This document shows, piece after piece, positions 30,801-36,936 of a stretch of 64,000 nucleotides of DNA. Both the position numbers and the translations under genes were made by a program. The notes under the pieces are model-generated. The model did not search any database. It was not told where the DNA came from and saw nothing but the letters and a program-made list of their open reading frames with translations. The number at the start of each line of letters is the position of its first letter. Positions within the stretch are counted from its first letter, which is position 1. Source of the DNA: Verrucomicrobiales bacterium (GTDB taxonomy: Bacteria > Verrucomicrobiota > Verrucomicrobiia > Limisphaerales > J093); contig JACKPW010000013.1 in assembly GCA_024233215.1 (NCBI GenBank), positions 62,001-126,000 on the forward strand. Direction: 5' to 3'.

Positions 30801-31387
30801 TGTGCATCCCTTACTCTTTTGTGTCAGCTAAGCTGGAAGAGCGGGAGGGGTCAGGACAGGGATTCGTCGACTGGGAGTACCTGTACGGGGGAAGTCCTTT
30901 GAATTGCAGCACGAAGGGGCGGTTTCCAGTATGTGTGCAGAAAGGCGATGAGACTTATGCGCGCCCGTGTTTTAGCGAAGTGCGTGGAGAAGTGACAAAA
31001 GCGATTTACACTGTTGATAGCAAGGTGAATGTGAGCTCCCTAGCTCACGAGCGGGCTCATATAAACCACGATATCAAGCCGCCGTATAACCGTCTTGTTA
31101 GCAAGCTAACGGCCTTGGCGCAAAAGCCGTGCATGTTTCAGGCTCGCGCGGAGTGCTATCAGGAAGCAGGTCGTCTCTACTACGACGCGCGGAAGTTGGA
31201 AGCGAAGTACTTAATCTCGAAACGCGAATGTGAGGATTATGCGGATGGAATCGCTAGCAAGGAGGGGCATTGTAAATGGCAAAAGATGAAAGAAGAGTTC
31301 GAAAGGGCCTTACGGAGCGCTGGACAAAAGGAGAGCGAGTGCGACGACATGGAGCCGGATGGCCCAAAATGCGAAGAGCCGAAGTAA
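18848..31387 (+). CDS. Giant Rhs/YD-repeat protein with Ig, cohesin-like and FN3-like domains
   Basis: The ATG at 18848 starts a 4179-residue protein with a signal peptide (hydrophobic core VLGAVALGILAW). Approximate order: cohesin-like domains at residues 35-165, 345-480 and 570-700, alternating with four Ig-like domains; bacterial Ig and FN3-like domains to about 1500; a CARDB/carboxypeptidase-regulatory-like region to about 2370; a Cys-rich linker near 2480-2530 (CCPPEQC); an Rhs shell with dozens of YD repeats (Y-x-x-D-x-x-G pattern) at about 2640-3900; the Rhs core signature YGLRMLYPRLGCWLTRDP near 3940; and a variable C-terminal domain from about 3985. Rhs shells encase and cleave off toxic tips. 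Here export appears to be by the signal peptide, not T6SS. Codon use changes abruptly near 29390. Confidence 0.93.
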   Translation: MTLQHKSFRFRVLGAVALGILAWALPLRADPPSRIVRLVAGSPVAGQLFTVGTEFVAQGDENAVGFSLQFDPSRMEYVDAVASGGGFSLLVNRNGAAQGHVGFALSRGAGTAFPAGTVRVLDLHFRARGVTGSTPLSFTDTPILSETAGVQAQILPAVYQGLVLDIQPLVAPSIITQPEGATVHAGTNVALRVVAAGSEPLRYQWEHAQQPIVGAINSTLELASIREDQAGDYRVRVTNGGGVVTSDTATLTVLPALSLPAIERQPEPAFASVGENVAFSVAATGSGPLLYQWQRQNTDLPGRTSATLVLEDVQIAQAGNYRVIVRNPIGTVTSQSASLTVSATPRAILIGSLDATAGSNIELPVELRALGDENAVSFSLTFDPAQLQYRGLRRGAPAQGTVLNLNDKAVAEGRIGVAVTKPPGQRFSSGTAPLVFLQFRVGRTPGQTALLPADTPVQGEIVDVRGRVRPSEVTGGTINILDTPPAIVSAPVDMATRLFSPFTLEVAASGSTPMFYQWLFNGEPVTGATSPTYSIAEAMPGNSGDYQVIVSNAVDVVTSAPARLEVRRVVQLSGTNTPTGTTIEMPLQLLTAGTENAVGFSLRYDPALVTLQSAALNPEFSGLTLNLRTNMAFPGVLGVALAYPPSEAFSRGTQAVMNLTFEATQTVGNTTLAFDDTPILREVVETNAQPVATEFVPGEIATVRIAPTIIHHPVSREVTVGESAVFAIVAEGSLPMSYQWRVNGIDIAAATNRTFSIVSAVPADAGNYAVRLSNIAGSVVSSNALLTVNIPDTTGPVLANPTFDWQPLQPETRLTRTGTLRLDATDASGVSRVEFYVDDTQIAVDLTPADGFTGLLDLDRFFDGTHTLTFKALDFRSNPAELSVPVEFQLAVLPPPTIGLPQTGLVTSNLFISVRGNAPAGASVVLHRNDARVGTPVPVDHRGIFETTLPLIEGVNSLQAATLNRAGESELSPEVIVELDTSLPAGPDGLRVTARSGGRVLLEWIPGTESYRGYHIYRASTSFTDRNEATRLTGTPLPAYTFDDIPPSDGEWHYRVTQVNLAGVEGLLSNEVTVEADRTPPTASLEYDPPASYDPESGRIGRGIVGVRLNLSEPVQGTPFLSFTLPEGSPILVELTRVSSTLYRGNFVIGDTAVSGNALAVFSARDRAGNRGDRILSGGHLAIDTVPPQVVGLAVQPVPPILNSPDEPVRVTVDLELSESLPLGAVPDVSFSLSESSPQPQPVTSVMPDADPLKWTVAFTLPETAGQKAETLTIHYQATDALGNVGSEIVPPHAFLVYQGDLPGLESPVGLSAATMAGGVIALEWQRVPEAADYALYRKTPNAPDYVRVTFTGNTNRWEDLPPADGIYEYVLSAVRRENGQESYSDPSEVAVAESDRQPPGMPTDLTLVLAKNGVFLQWTGPASATEQITYALYRSAEAPPADPTGLTAVIRQIPIAQVVDPAPQPGQPFYAVAAVDRAGNVSQLSEPGYLNIQLFPVQSLMVAQTNSDPPILTWTQVGSGVAGHEIFLGDATSNLLLNRRGLITDNRFIDVGYTGDERQYTIFTVDENRRRSPGRTLLLPALSATLDPEATVKRGLMNRLNYTVQNDSTDPLNDARLLVTLGGRVHASEPFWLPGQSTAEIPVIVGGYTDLPDVTAPLLTTIESHPEEGATVRWARTNSVAIGDGQLVIGVLASDLVRGTITKARFTLLNPSTEVLEVITATRQGNAPSSDIRMSLFNAEGQMLSTTPFLSTSGTNLVLLPDGNIVMRLQPGEEIVSQELDLPIPATVPNHTWIQVEVDRVFYHSDREDRVEMRGTKSATQFIVASTSYAGAVTAATPEHSRGDEPITISGRAWFRANRQPAPGQPLLVKIANGGFERSEQVVTDENGLFTTEFTPLAGEGGGIYSVWAVHPDLTDRAVQQQFVVDRVLVSPQEFTVRTPHYFNQAVPFKVTTGAGTEVTNLHLAFLPEDQPSGALPVGVSVDTGAPIAQLGPNQTRTMSFLVTGTPEARRKVDLVLRLVSGDSDDDPWATIRASCEFSEAYPSLRWSPSLVDTGMAPGSNLVEQVTFENVGLVSATNLFFSLHKTDGSPAPSWVALTTPPNLPELPVGAKALVGLTFRPPPSLAEDDYWFVLKTRSGNHPTVDLGVHAAVVTSGMGNLAFKVVDMYTGLPGNNGVGGASIRLKNQAVDSIEVTMETEENGEALFEDLPSGLYDYHVTVENHNSSNGRVWVRAGSTASEHVALAYSLVSVEWEVVPITIEDRYEIVLQAVFETDVPAPVVTIEPAAVNLPQLFVGDVFYGEFVVENHGLIRADNVEFQLPSSDAYIKYEILAAVPDRLGAKQKVRIPYRITCLQSFPGPRTPPPTADPALALARTSSRERAVSLRDDLPPEIRRMALRGSSGGVCFAHSSGASLIYDYVCINGEHFTGSAGTHYWYNYSRGSCGGGGDGGPSHGHVGGPGGTGGSGSSFSRLPTWLTGLPECCPPEQCEEQDQCDSKCCEQEGATCSNNPPPPFTPSSPGPNGTCGPDEDSNGPVALASVGGDAGGKFTFTNQLRCEADGTTYLDSDRRRLTFEFDEQGITTIFVGKVPYQYLDRNRTYFAYRANRIQALPDGFRWQNLDGKWEVYDSEGRLFKTGLRNLLHTRRYYDESDRLREVHDATGAVLASYTYNSAGQVTAITDRFGRSAEYDYVDGRLVEARDIHQRPTLYEYGADSGCGQRRVVTRVTMPDGAVQQFHYRSAGCDGPIFLTSRLDGEGNGHFYEQRYERNSRTYYLKITSTGGEVREKTFDSSGQLLEETVNGVVQRKILRSGRMDLISDAAGNETRRDHNEFGKVIREVAPDGGITTWEYDPVFHEPTRIVDSRGAVTLMSYDANGNLIEKIEAAGTDVVRTNSWVYNNLNQMLRHTDGRGNSMDYVYDDAGNLVREFDPSNPSYQTLYAYDVRSNRTVVTNALGHVTRYGYDLQDRLITETNALGHVTLYTYEEDNLVEVETGRDGDTPGRVVRYRYDDQGRRTQTLRVDEAGEEQVWETTGYDGDGRVITVANALGQTTRYEYDASGRRLKTVRPFSETETSDTEYVYDEFGRLTREIDPLGVITEYEPDEMGRQRKVTEALGTDVERSRTFGYDLSGNLTSITYSDGTNSFTTLYSYDLLNRRTQIRGAREYPKDFEYDANNNLIAEINGRGYRTEHAYDQYNRRTNTVEGIGHGEPGEHAGSFEYDLVGNIITAHDGNWNHRHYHHDALGRQVAESIPLASTNTLPGWPDWWQNTNSVLTFTAYNPWDQVTTTTNIVGAVTATVYDAFGRRFTHTDAAGLTLTNDYNAADQLVAVHYPVVSSAPAGSPPTSIRYRYSDLNNQLVVSTTDRANLTTTYGYNSRFERILKVSSWGATNSYAIDPLGRQIADTNALFEVTGSVLDQFDQLVATIHPDHEPPDKVRIEYRVYDEFGQITSHWGAATYDVWYEYDLAGNQVKLIDGNGNPTRWEYDGRNRKVRKTYADGGDNEYEYDANGNQISRRDSLNRVTTRRFNSYSLLSRVEYPSDSDVSLSYDALGRRTLMVDGTGTNRWAYDGANRIVSNAQLGAGFLVAYAYDTHGQRRSRTVTSLDDSQRPWRTHYGYEEAGRLSRIVDLDVSDVPFQYSWSSNALQISSVMFPSGARRDNRRDLLGRTTRAQYYDGFGVQLAQFAYTYNNARQRALEETQTSRTQFGYDDKRQLILAARYEPATASQATVVRQYAYDAAGNRQVVTVNGDAESYTANSVNQYAREASSENEALLYDANGALVVDGSRTFSYDEQGRLQRASLHDHVTAFAYDGLGRRVITSEEYNNKTYTRFTVYDGALAIQSGDVENDEVLRVVRGLDMDLTLGGLGGVGGVLALQENEQVWECVSDGRGNVRGLAKAGQREVNTYDYTPFGESSKVVNARGSYYGFASKEMLLGGSVVDYGLRMLYPRLGCWLTRDPLGETGGVSLYNYARNNSITYTDAWGLLCIPYSFVSAKLEEREGSGQGFVDWEYLYGGSPLNCSTKGRFPVCVQKGDETYARPCFSEVRGEVTKAIYTVDSKVNVSSLAHERAHINHDIKPPYNRLVSKLTALAQKPCMFQARAECYQEAGRLYYDARKLEAKYLISKRECEDYADGIASKEGHCKWQKMKEEFERALRSAGQKESECDDMEPDGPKCEEPK
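30797..31384 (+). other. Variable C-terminal (toxin-like) domain of the Rhs protein, HExxHxxH motif
   Basis: About 195 residues follow the Rhs core end (TDAWGLL). They contain HERAHINH at 31046-31069 (residues 4067-4074), an HExxHxxH pattern typical of zinc metallopeptidases, plus seven or more Cys residues and a charged helical end. In Rhs proteins the part after the core is the exchangeable toxin, so this domain is probably a secreted metallopeptidase effector. Family assignment is not possible by eye, and a chance HExxH cannot be fully excluded. Confidence 0.6.
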
Positions 31388-32025
31388 TGAGCCATGAGTT
31401 CTCGACTTTGTGCTGTGTGCGGGAAAAACAAGACGGGGCAATAAAGGGGTCAGTCCGCACTATTGATGCTAAAATGGTTAAGGGGCAGTCTTCACTATTG
31501 ACACTGAAATGCGACCAGAACGCAGAGCGGGCAACAAGAACATGCGTGGCCCCTTCGCCGCGCTTGAGCCAACCGTTGCTGGGCAGCTAGCCAGAGACGG
31601 GGAAGTGAGGGTTGGAGGCTAAAGGCTGAAGGATGAGGGAGAAGGCAAAAGAGACGACAAAGGACGGCATGCCCTTGGTAGCTCGCAGCCGCCGGCTTGT
31701 CCTCCCCAGCGGCTCTGCCACGGCGGGCGGGCTTAGCCACCATAGAGGTTCTGCTACGGGGCATAGAGGTTTCGAGGCTCCCTCTCGCAAATCCGAAACT
31801 CGAAGTCCACGCACCGAATGCAGCCCTTGGGCGTTGCGGCAAAAGAAGGCAGAGATCCCAGAGAATCTGGACCTTTTTGCGCTCTTTGCTTTCTCTTACG
31901 GCCAGTGGTGCAATTGCCTCAAAAAAACAAGAATGGCATTGAGCGTCGTGCCCTTGTTGGCTACCGAATCGGGCGTTCGTAGCGGCGGTTCGCTAGAGCA
32001 CCGCACGCTTGGCCGACGAGATGGT
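31388..32025. other. Gene-poor spacer after the Rhs gene
   Basis: No convincing gene is seen here. An open frame from the ATG overlapping the Rhs stop (31387-31590, 67 codons) runs straight through the repeats at 31444-31511 and has no protein-like character, so I do not call it an immunity gene. The rest is mixed-composition sequence with purine-rich stretches (31620-31665) of the kind often found between verrucomicrobial genes. Confidence 0.5.
31444..31511. repeat. Two adjacent degenerate direct repeats with CACTATTGA core
   Basis: The first copy reads AAAGGGGTCAGTCCGCACTA then TTGATGCTAAAATG. The second, at about 31480-31511, reads AAGGGGCAGTCTTCACTATT then GACACTGAAATG. Both share GGGG(T)CAGTC-N2-CACTATTGA and a following AAATG. 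A third, more diverged relative (AAAGGCACCCTCAGTATTGA then CACGGGAATGG) lies at 32822-32854. They look like members of a dispersed extragenic repeat family. Origin, such as REP-like or transposon remnant, is undetermined. Confidence 0.6.
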
Positions 32026-32520
32026 CTACAAGTCGTCCGGCTTGAAGACCGTGATTCCGGGGATCGAGTCGAACTGCGGATCAGCCGTGGCCAGCCGGTT
32101 CACCCCAGTCCGCAGCCCGGCCGCCAGGTTCAGCGATTCATTGGTGAGCAATCCATGCGTCCGTTGCAGTTCAGCGGCTTTGCTGAAGTCGCGGGTTGCG
32201 ATGCCCAACACAAGCAGATCGCCGGACAGGATGTCTTCGACTTCCTGGGGGTATTGGGTCAGTTGGCGCACGAGGCCCGGGTTCTGGGCGAGGGCTTTGG
32301 CCGGATTCGAGCCGGAAAGCCCCCGGCCCTGCGCCTCTTGCATCATGCGGCGATGGCAAAACTCCGCTACCGCGATCGTCGTGAGGACGCCGCTGACCTC
32401 GTGTTGCGCACACCGTTCCAAGAGCCGGCGGCACTGCGCGGATATCCCCCGCTTGGCATAGATGAGGATATTGGCGTCAACAAGTACGCGCGCACCGGCG
32501 GGAATGGCCTCAAGGCTCAT
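32026..32520 (-). CDS. PIN-domain ribonuclease toxin, VapC-like
   Basis: The protein has 164 residues with the acidic residues of a PIN nuclease: D15 in VLVDANILIY, E53 in IAVAEF, and D147 and D151 in TADPQFD. In this fold the acidic cluster binds Mg and cleaves RNA, commonly tRNA or rRNA. It starts at the ATG at 32520 and overlaps the antitoxin gene by 4 bp, the usual antitoxin-then-toxin order of a type II module. It is transcribed against the large flanking surface-protein genes, consistent with an inserted addiction module. The RNA target is unknown. Confidence 0.9.
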   Translation of the reverse strand: MSLEAIPAGARVLVDANILIYAKRGISAQCRRLLERCAQHEVSGVLTTIAVAEFCHRRMMQEAQGRGLSGSNPAKALAQNPGLVRQLTQYPQEVEDILSGDLLVLGIATRDFSKAAELQRTHGLLTNESLNLAAGLRTGVNRLATADPQFDSIPGITVFKPDDL

Positions 32521-32753
32521 TGCTCAAAGAAGTCCGCCTCCATGCTGGCGCGAAACTGCTCCGGCGTGAGCGCGAAGTCCGGCGTGGAAAGGAACCGCCG
32601 CAGCCCCGCGCCGGCGGTGGTGGCGCGCGATGACGTGTCGCCATTCGGCTCCAGAATCGTCAACAAAGCGTGGGCTTTGGCCGGAAGCGTGGTGTTCCCG
32701 CGTGGGATAACGCGTCCGTTTTCCAGCTCCACTTCAACCGTCGTGTAGCTCAT
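32517..32753 (-). CDS. Antitoxin of the VapBC-like pair
   Basis: The ATG at 32753 (MSYTTVEVELENGRV) gives 78 residues. The N-terminal half has the short beta pattern of AbrB/SpoVT-like DNA-binding antitoxins (EVELENGRVIPRGNTTLP), although the match is loose. The C-terminal half (FLSTPDFALTPEQFRASMEADFFEQ region) is an acidic helix that would bind the toxin groove. The gene precedes and overlaps the PIN-domain gene by 4 bp. The pair presumably autoregulates, but I see no clear palindrome in the 60 bp upstream. Confidence 0.75.
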   Translation of the reverse strand: MSYTTVEVELENGRVIPRGNTTLPAKAHALLTILEPNGDTSSRATTAGAGLRRFLSTPDFALTPEQFRASMEADFFEQ

Positions 32754-32957
32754 GGTCAAAATCTACCATCCACCCTGGCCATTACAAGATCATGCCGAAC
32801 AACCGAACGCTCGTCTGCCCCATAAAGGCACCCTCAGTATTGACACGGGAATGGGCAAGCACGGCATAGCAAAGCGGCGCAGGTGGCGAGACAGCGCCCG
32901 TGCTGGCGGCACGATCACCTGGGCTGTTGCGGTGGGATCGTTGGGGCCCCTCACCCC

Positions 32958-32991
32958 GACCCTCTCCCATCGGACAGACGAGGGAGGGGTC
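32958..32991. repeat. Imperfect inverted repeat, CCCTCTCCC type
   Basis: GACCCTCTCCC (32958-32968) can pair imperfectly with GAGGGAGGGGTC (32980-32991). The preceding CCTCACCCCGACCCTCTCCC is a stretch I associate with intergenic repeats in several high-GC bacteria. It may act as a transcription barrier or be a dispersed repeat. The surrounding 32754-33046 gap contains no other recognisable feature apart from the diverged repeat copy at 32822-32854. Confidence 0.45.
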
Positions 32992-33046
32992 AATCGCGGT
33001 CTGGGGTTTTGAAAGTGGGGCGGATACGCAACCGGAGTCTTGAACG

Positions 33047-35728
33047 ATGCACAAAGTGAATCTGTCCAATGGAGACCTTCCGAGGGTCAGAGGTCGAGGT
33101 CAGCGGCCCAAGCTGCCAGAACGGGGCTTTTCCGCTCGCGGGCGGGTTGTTCTTGCGACGTTGTTGCTCTCAGTCGTGAGCCTTCAGCCTTCAGCCTTTG
33201 CTCAAGCGTCCATCTGCGCTCGCGTGAAGATCGAGATTCTGCAGGAGTTGACGCTGGAGCGGGAAGCGTTCGAGGCGCGGATGACGATCAACAACGGCGT
33301 GGCGGGGACGCCCATCGACAACATCAAGGTGGATGTGCATTTCGAGGACGACGATGGGAACACGGTCGAAGCGACATCGAACCCAAATGCGAAGGGGCCG
33401 CTCTTCTTCATCCGGCTGCAGGACGGGTACAGCATCCCAGGGTCGATCGCCGGCGGAACGTCCGCCACGATCAAGTGGCTGATCATTCCGGCTCCGGGCG
33501 CGGCCGGAGAAACGGCGCAAGGGCAATGGTATTACGTCGGGGCGACCTTGTCCTATCGCGCGGCAGGGGTGGACAACGAGGTGGTCGTGGACCCGGATGA
33601 CATCCTGGTGAAACCGATGCCTGCGTTGACGCTCGATTATTTCCTCCCGGACGAGGTCTATGGCGATGATCCGTTCACGGAGGAATTCGTGGAGCCGCCG
33701 GTCCCGTTTTCGCTGGGCGTGCGGGTCAAGAATTCCGGGATCGGAGCAGCGCGCAAGCTGAAGATCGACTCGGCGCAGCCACGCATCATCGAGAACAAGC
33801 TGGGGTTGCTGGTGGACTTCAAGCTGCACGGGTGCGAGGTGAACGGGGAGCCAGCTCAACCCACGTTGCTCGCTGACTTTGGTGACATCGAATCGAACAG
33901 CTCGGGTGTGGCGCGATGGATCATGACGAGCAGTCTTTCGGGGCGATTTGTCGAGTTCACCGCCTATTACACCCACGCGGATGAATTGGGTGGTCAGTTG
34001 ACCTCCTTGATCACGGACCAGCCCAAGACCCATTTCCTGGTTCACGACGTCCTCGTTGACCTTCCCGGCCGCGATGGGGTGCGGGATTTCCTGGCGCGAG
34101 AAGACGCTGATGACCCGGAATTGCGGGTCTACGAGTCGCAGAACGCCGACATTCTGGTGATGGACCAGTCCGAGGCGTCGAGTCTGGTGTCCGATGGCGG
34201 ACGGCTCTCCATCCGCACCCCACCCATGAACGGATTCCTGTTCATCCGGGTGGTGGACCCGGCGGCCGGGCGACGGGTCCTGCGGTCGGCGCAGCGAGGC
34301 GACGGCAAGCAGTTGCCCGGGCCGAACGCGTGGTTGTCTCAGACCTGGGATCGGGACGCGTTGAAATGGGACTATTTCGTCAATGTTTTCGACGTGAACA
34401 ACACGACGGGCGCCGACTACATCCTGGATTACAAAGACGCTCCCGGGCGCACAAACCGTCCGCCAAGTCTGGACCCGCTGTCGAATTGGGCGATTGGTCC
34501 GGAAGACCATCTGTCGTTTCCAATCACCGCGACCGACCTGGATGGCGACCGCCTGGGATTCGAGTTGGTCCCGCCCGCTCCGGTCGGTGCATCCGTCACG
34601 CCGGAAGGAGAGTTTTCCTGGCAACCGGGGCAGGTCCCCGTGCCCAGCACGAACCGCATGACGGTCAAAGTAACCGACAACGGGCTGCCTGCACTTAGCG
34701 ATTCGCGGGGATTCACCGTGGTGGTGCGCGATCCCACGGCCAGCGAACCGCCGGTGTTGCTTCTGTCGACCAATCTGCTGGCCTATGCGGAACAGAACGG
34801 GCCGGTCTTGGTGGATCCCCTGGTGGAGGTGACCGACGAGGATACGCCCGTGTGGGACCAGGGACGGCTGACCGTTGCGGTGATCGAGGGCGGAACGGCT
34901 GAGGATACCCTGGCGTTGGCAGCGCCGAGCGAGAGTCAGACGAACCTCGTCCTCACTGCTGAGAACGTGGTGGAATACCAGACGGTTCCGGTGGGCACAT
35001 TGGGGATTGTCGCCGGCGAGACCAATGTGTTGACGGTTGATTTCAACTCCAATGCCACAATCGAGATCGTGCAGGAAGTGGTGCGGGCGGTGACCTTCGA
35101 GAACACAGCCATACGCGGCGAATCTCCCCAGAGGGTCATCCAGTTCAACCTCGATGATGGCGAAGGCGGCGTGAGCGCGCCGGTGGATCTGGACGTGGAC
35201 ATTTGGCCGCTGAATCACGCTCCCCTGGCAGAGGACGACGAGGCCGCCACGACCGCCGACGTGCCAATTGCCCTGCTGATTCCAAAACTGGTGGGGAACG
35301 ATTCGGATGCGGATGACGACGAGTTGGTCTTCGAGTTACTGGGCAACGTGACCGCCCAGCGGGGGACGGTTGACATTGTCGGGCAGGCCGTGGTTTACGT
35401 CCCCAACCCGAACCTCGTCGGCACAGATTCCTTCACCTATCGCATCACCGACCCCTATGGCGGATGGGCCGAAGCGCGGGTCAACATCACCGTGCGGGCA
35501 GCTACCACGCAGGTGAAGACCATCGTCTCGGTGGTGCCGAACCCGGACGGTTCCGTTGGCGTGAAACTGCTGGGAATTCCAAACCGCACCTACACCGTGC
35601 AATGGTCCTTCGACCTCCTCTACTGGTCGTTCCTGATGAAGACCACTGCCGGGCCGACCGGCATGATTGAATTCACCGACCAGACGGCGGATCCCTCCCG
35701 TCGGTTCTACCGGATCATCTACCCCTGA
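33047..35728 (+). CDS. Secreted protein with cadherin-like domains
   Basis: This 893-residue product has a signal peptide with a long N-region; the hydrophobic core is VVLATLLLSVVSL near residues 34-47, with cleavage after about AFAQA. Residues about 55-400 form a large region of unknown fold with alternating beta strands. About 470-560 is a putative-Ig/cadherin-like domain (LSFPITATDLDGDRLGFELV), and about 725-820 a cadherin-like domain (NDSDADDDELVFELLGN, GTDSFTYRITDPYGG). The tail ends with a D-L-x-x-W ... RFYRIIYP motif shared with neighbours. It has no catalytic motif and probably belongs to the cell surface or is secreted. The next gene starts 8 bp after its stop, so the two are likely co-expressed. 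Confidence 0.85.
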   Translation: MHKVNLSNGDLPRVRGRGQRPKLPERGFSARGRVVLATLLLSVVSLQPSAFAQASICARVKIEILQELTLEREAFEARMTINNGVAGTPIDNIKVDVHFEDDDGNTVEATSNPNAKGPLFFIRLQDGYSIPGSIAGGTSATIKWLIIPAPGAAGETAQGQWYYVGATLSYRAAGVDNEVVVDPDDILVKPMPALTLDYFLPDEVYGDDPFTEEFVEPPVPFSLGVRVKNSGIGAARKLKIDSAQPRIIENKLGLLVDFKLHGCEVNGEPAQPTLLADFGDIESNSSGVARWIMTSSLSGRFVEFTAYYTHADELGGQLTSLITDQPKTHFLVHDVLVDLPGRDGVRDFLAREDADDPELRVYESQNADILVMDQSEASSLVSDGGRLSIRTPPMNGFLFIRVVDPAAGRRVLRSAQRGDGKQLPGPNAWLSQTWDRDALKWDYFVNVFDVNNTTGADYILDYKDAPGRTNRPPSLDPLSNWAIGPEDHLSFPITATDLDGDRLGFELVPPAPVGASVTPEGEFSWQPGQVPVPSTNRMTVKVTDNGLPALSDSRGFTVVVRDPTASEPPVLLLSTNLLAYAEQNGPVLVDPLVEVTDEDTPVWDQGRLTVAVIEGGTAEDTLALAAPSESQTNLVLTAENVVEYQTVPVGTLGIVAGETNVLTVDFNSNATIEIVQEVVRAVTFENTAIRGESPQRVIQFNLDDGEGGVSAPVDLDVDIWPLNHAPLAEDDEAATTADVPIALLIPKLVGNDSDADDDELVFELLGNVTAQRGTVDIVGQAVVYVPNPNLVGTDSFTYRITDPYGGWAEARVNITVRAATTQVKTIVSVVPNPDGSVGVKLLGIPNRTYTVQWSFDLLYWSFLMKTTAGPTGMIEFTDQTADPSRRFYRIIYP

Positions 35729-35736
35729 TTCAGCCC

Positions 35737-36801
35737 ATGGACCTGATTCGTTGTCTTCGAGGTGCAGCCGCTGCGGCGGTGCTGGCAGGGGCCTGTTGTG
35801 GCTCGGCCGCGGAATACCAGTTCTCGACCAACCTGGTGCTGGAACTGCCGGACGGCGGTGGCATTGGGACGTTCGTGCAGCATGAGGTGAGGGACATTTC
35901 ATGGCCCCTCGCTGAGGTTGCGGTGACCCTCGACATCGCCGGCTCCTGGAGCGGGGATCTCTACGCCTACCTGAACTTCGGCGAGGCGCATGCGGTATTG
36001 CTCAACCGGGTCGGCCGAACGGAACTCAACCCCGCCGGCTACGGTGACAAGGGATTCGAGGTCACCTTCGAGGACGCCGCGTTGAATGGGGATATCCATC
36101 AGTACCGCGTGACCTACGAACTCTCCCCGCCCCTCACAAGCAGCGGCGCTTTGACCGGCACATGGGCGCCCGATGGCCGAACGACCGATCCCGCCGAAGC
36201 CGTCGACACCGATCCCCGAACCGCCACCCTGAGCGTGTTCGAGGACCTCGACCCGAACGGCATTTGGACGCTGTTCTTGGCCGACATGGAACCGGGGGCG
36301 GTGCATCAACTGCTCGGCTGGGGGCTGACCCTCCGCTCTGAGCACAGTGTTGGAATGCCCCAATTGCTGGTGCAGCGGGCGGGCGATGGCGTCGAGGTCC
36401 GGTTCCTGACCCAGGCAGAGACCGTTTATCATCTGGAGGGCACAGAACAACTGCCAGCTGCGGTCTGGGAAGCCATGGGAAGCGTGGTGGGGACCGGCGA
36501 GCAAGTCACGCTCGGGCCGTTTCCTCGGGTCGGTAAAGCTGGCTTCTTCCGGCTACGATCCGGCACTGGAACAAGCGACCCTCCGTCATCCCGGCTTCAG
36601 TTGCACCGAGCGGAAGGCGGTCTGGAAGTCCGGCTGCGCACCCTGACCGGCCTCACCTATCACCTGCAGGCCACAGACGGACTTCCGGCCGCAAACTGGG
36701 AAAACGTAGCCTCGCTTCCCGGCAACGGAGGCGAACTGCTCTTCGGTCGCTTCCCAGCTTCCGGGAAGGCCAGAATCTTCCGGGTGCTTGTGGAGGAGTG
36801 A
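35737..36801 (+). CDS. Secreted protein with P/Homo B-like domain and two tail modules
   Basis: The product has 354 residues, with a signal peptide in the first 25 (AAAAAVLAGACCGSAA). Residues about 30-200 resemble the proprotein-convertase P domain, a beta sandwich usually attached to secreted subtilisins (SGDLYAYL, VLLNRVG, GIWTLFLADMEPG.. with LLGWGL). The protease itself is absent. Two copies of a 55-residue module follow (TYHLQATDGLPAANW-type, ending FFR or IFR), matching the C-terminal tail of the other surface proteins in this block. It lies 8 bp after the cadherin-like gene. It may be a binding module rather than an enzyme. Confidence 0.78.
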   Translation: MDLIRCLRGAAAAAVLAGACCGSAAEYQFSTNLVLELPDGGGIGTFVQHEVRDISWPLAEVAVTLDIAGSWSGDLYAYLNFGEAHAVLLNRVGRTELNPAGYGDKGFEVTFEDAALNGDIHQYRVTYELSPPLTSSGALTGTWAPDGRTTDPAEAVDTDPRTATLSVFEDLDPNGIWTLFLADMEPGAVHQLLGWGLTLRSEHSVGMPQLLVQRAGDGVEVRFLTQAETVYHLEGTEQLPAAVWEAMGSVVGTGEQVTLGPFPRVGKAGFFRLRSGTGTSDPPSSRLQLHRAEGGLEVRLRTLTGLTYHLQATDGLPAANWENVASLPGNGGELLFGRFPASGKARIFRVLVEE

Positions 36802-36936
36802 GGCTGCCTCGTTTTAGAGGAGCGGATGGTTGGGTGGTGTCTGGAGCTGCGGGCTTGCGAGGAGGGACAAGGTGGCTGGGTCGAAAACAGCGATGCTGCG
36901 CGTCACAAACCCTGCCGGTTCCCGTTTACCCGAGGT

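Noticed and set aside
31387..31590. 67-codon frame directly after the Rhs stop as immunity gene
   Set aside because: It runs through the non-coding repeat copies and has no protein-like pattern; immunity proteins are normally larger.
33191..35218. A 675-codon minus-strand frame opposite the cadherin-like gene
   Set aside because: Same antisense effect of high-GC coding; no motif and unnatural composition, whereas the plus-strand gene has signal peptide and domains.
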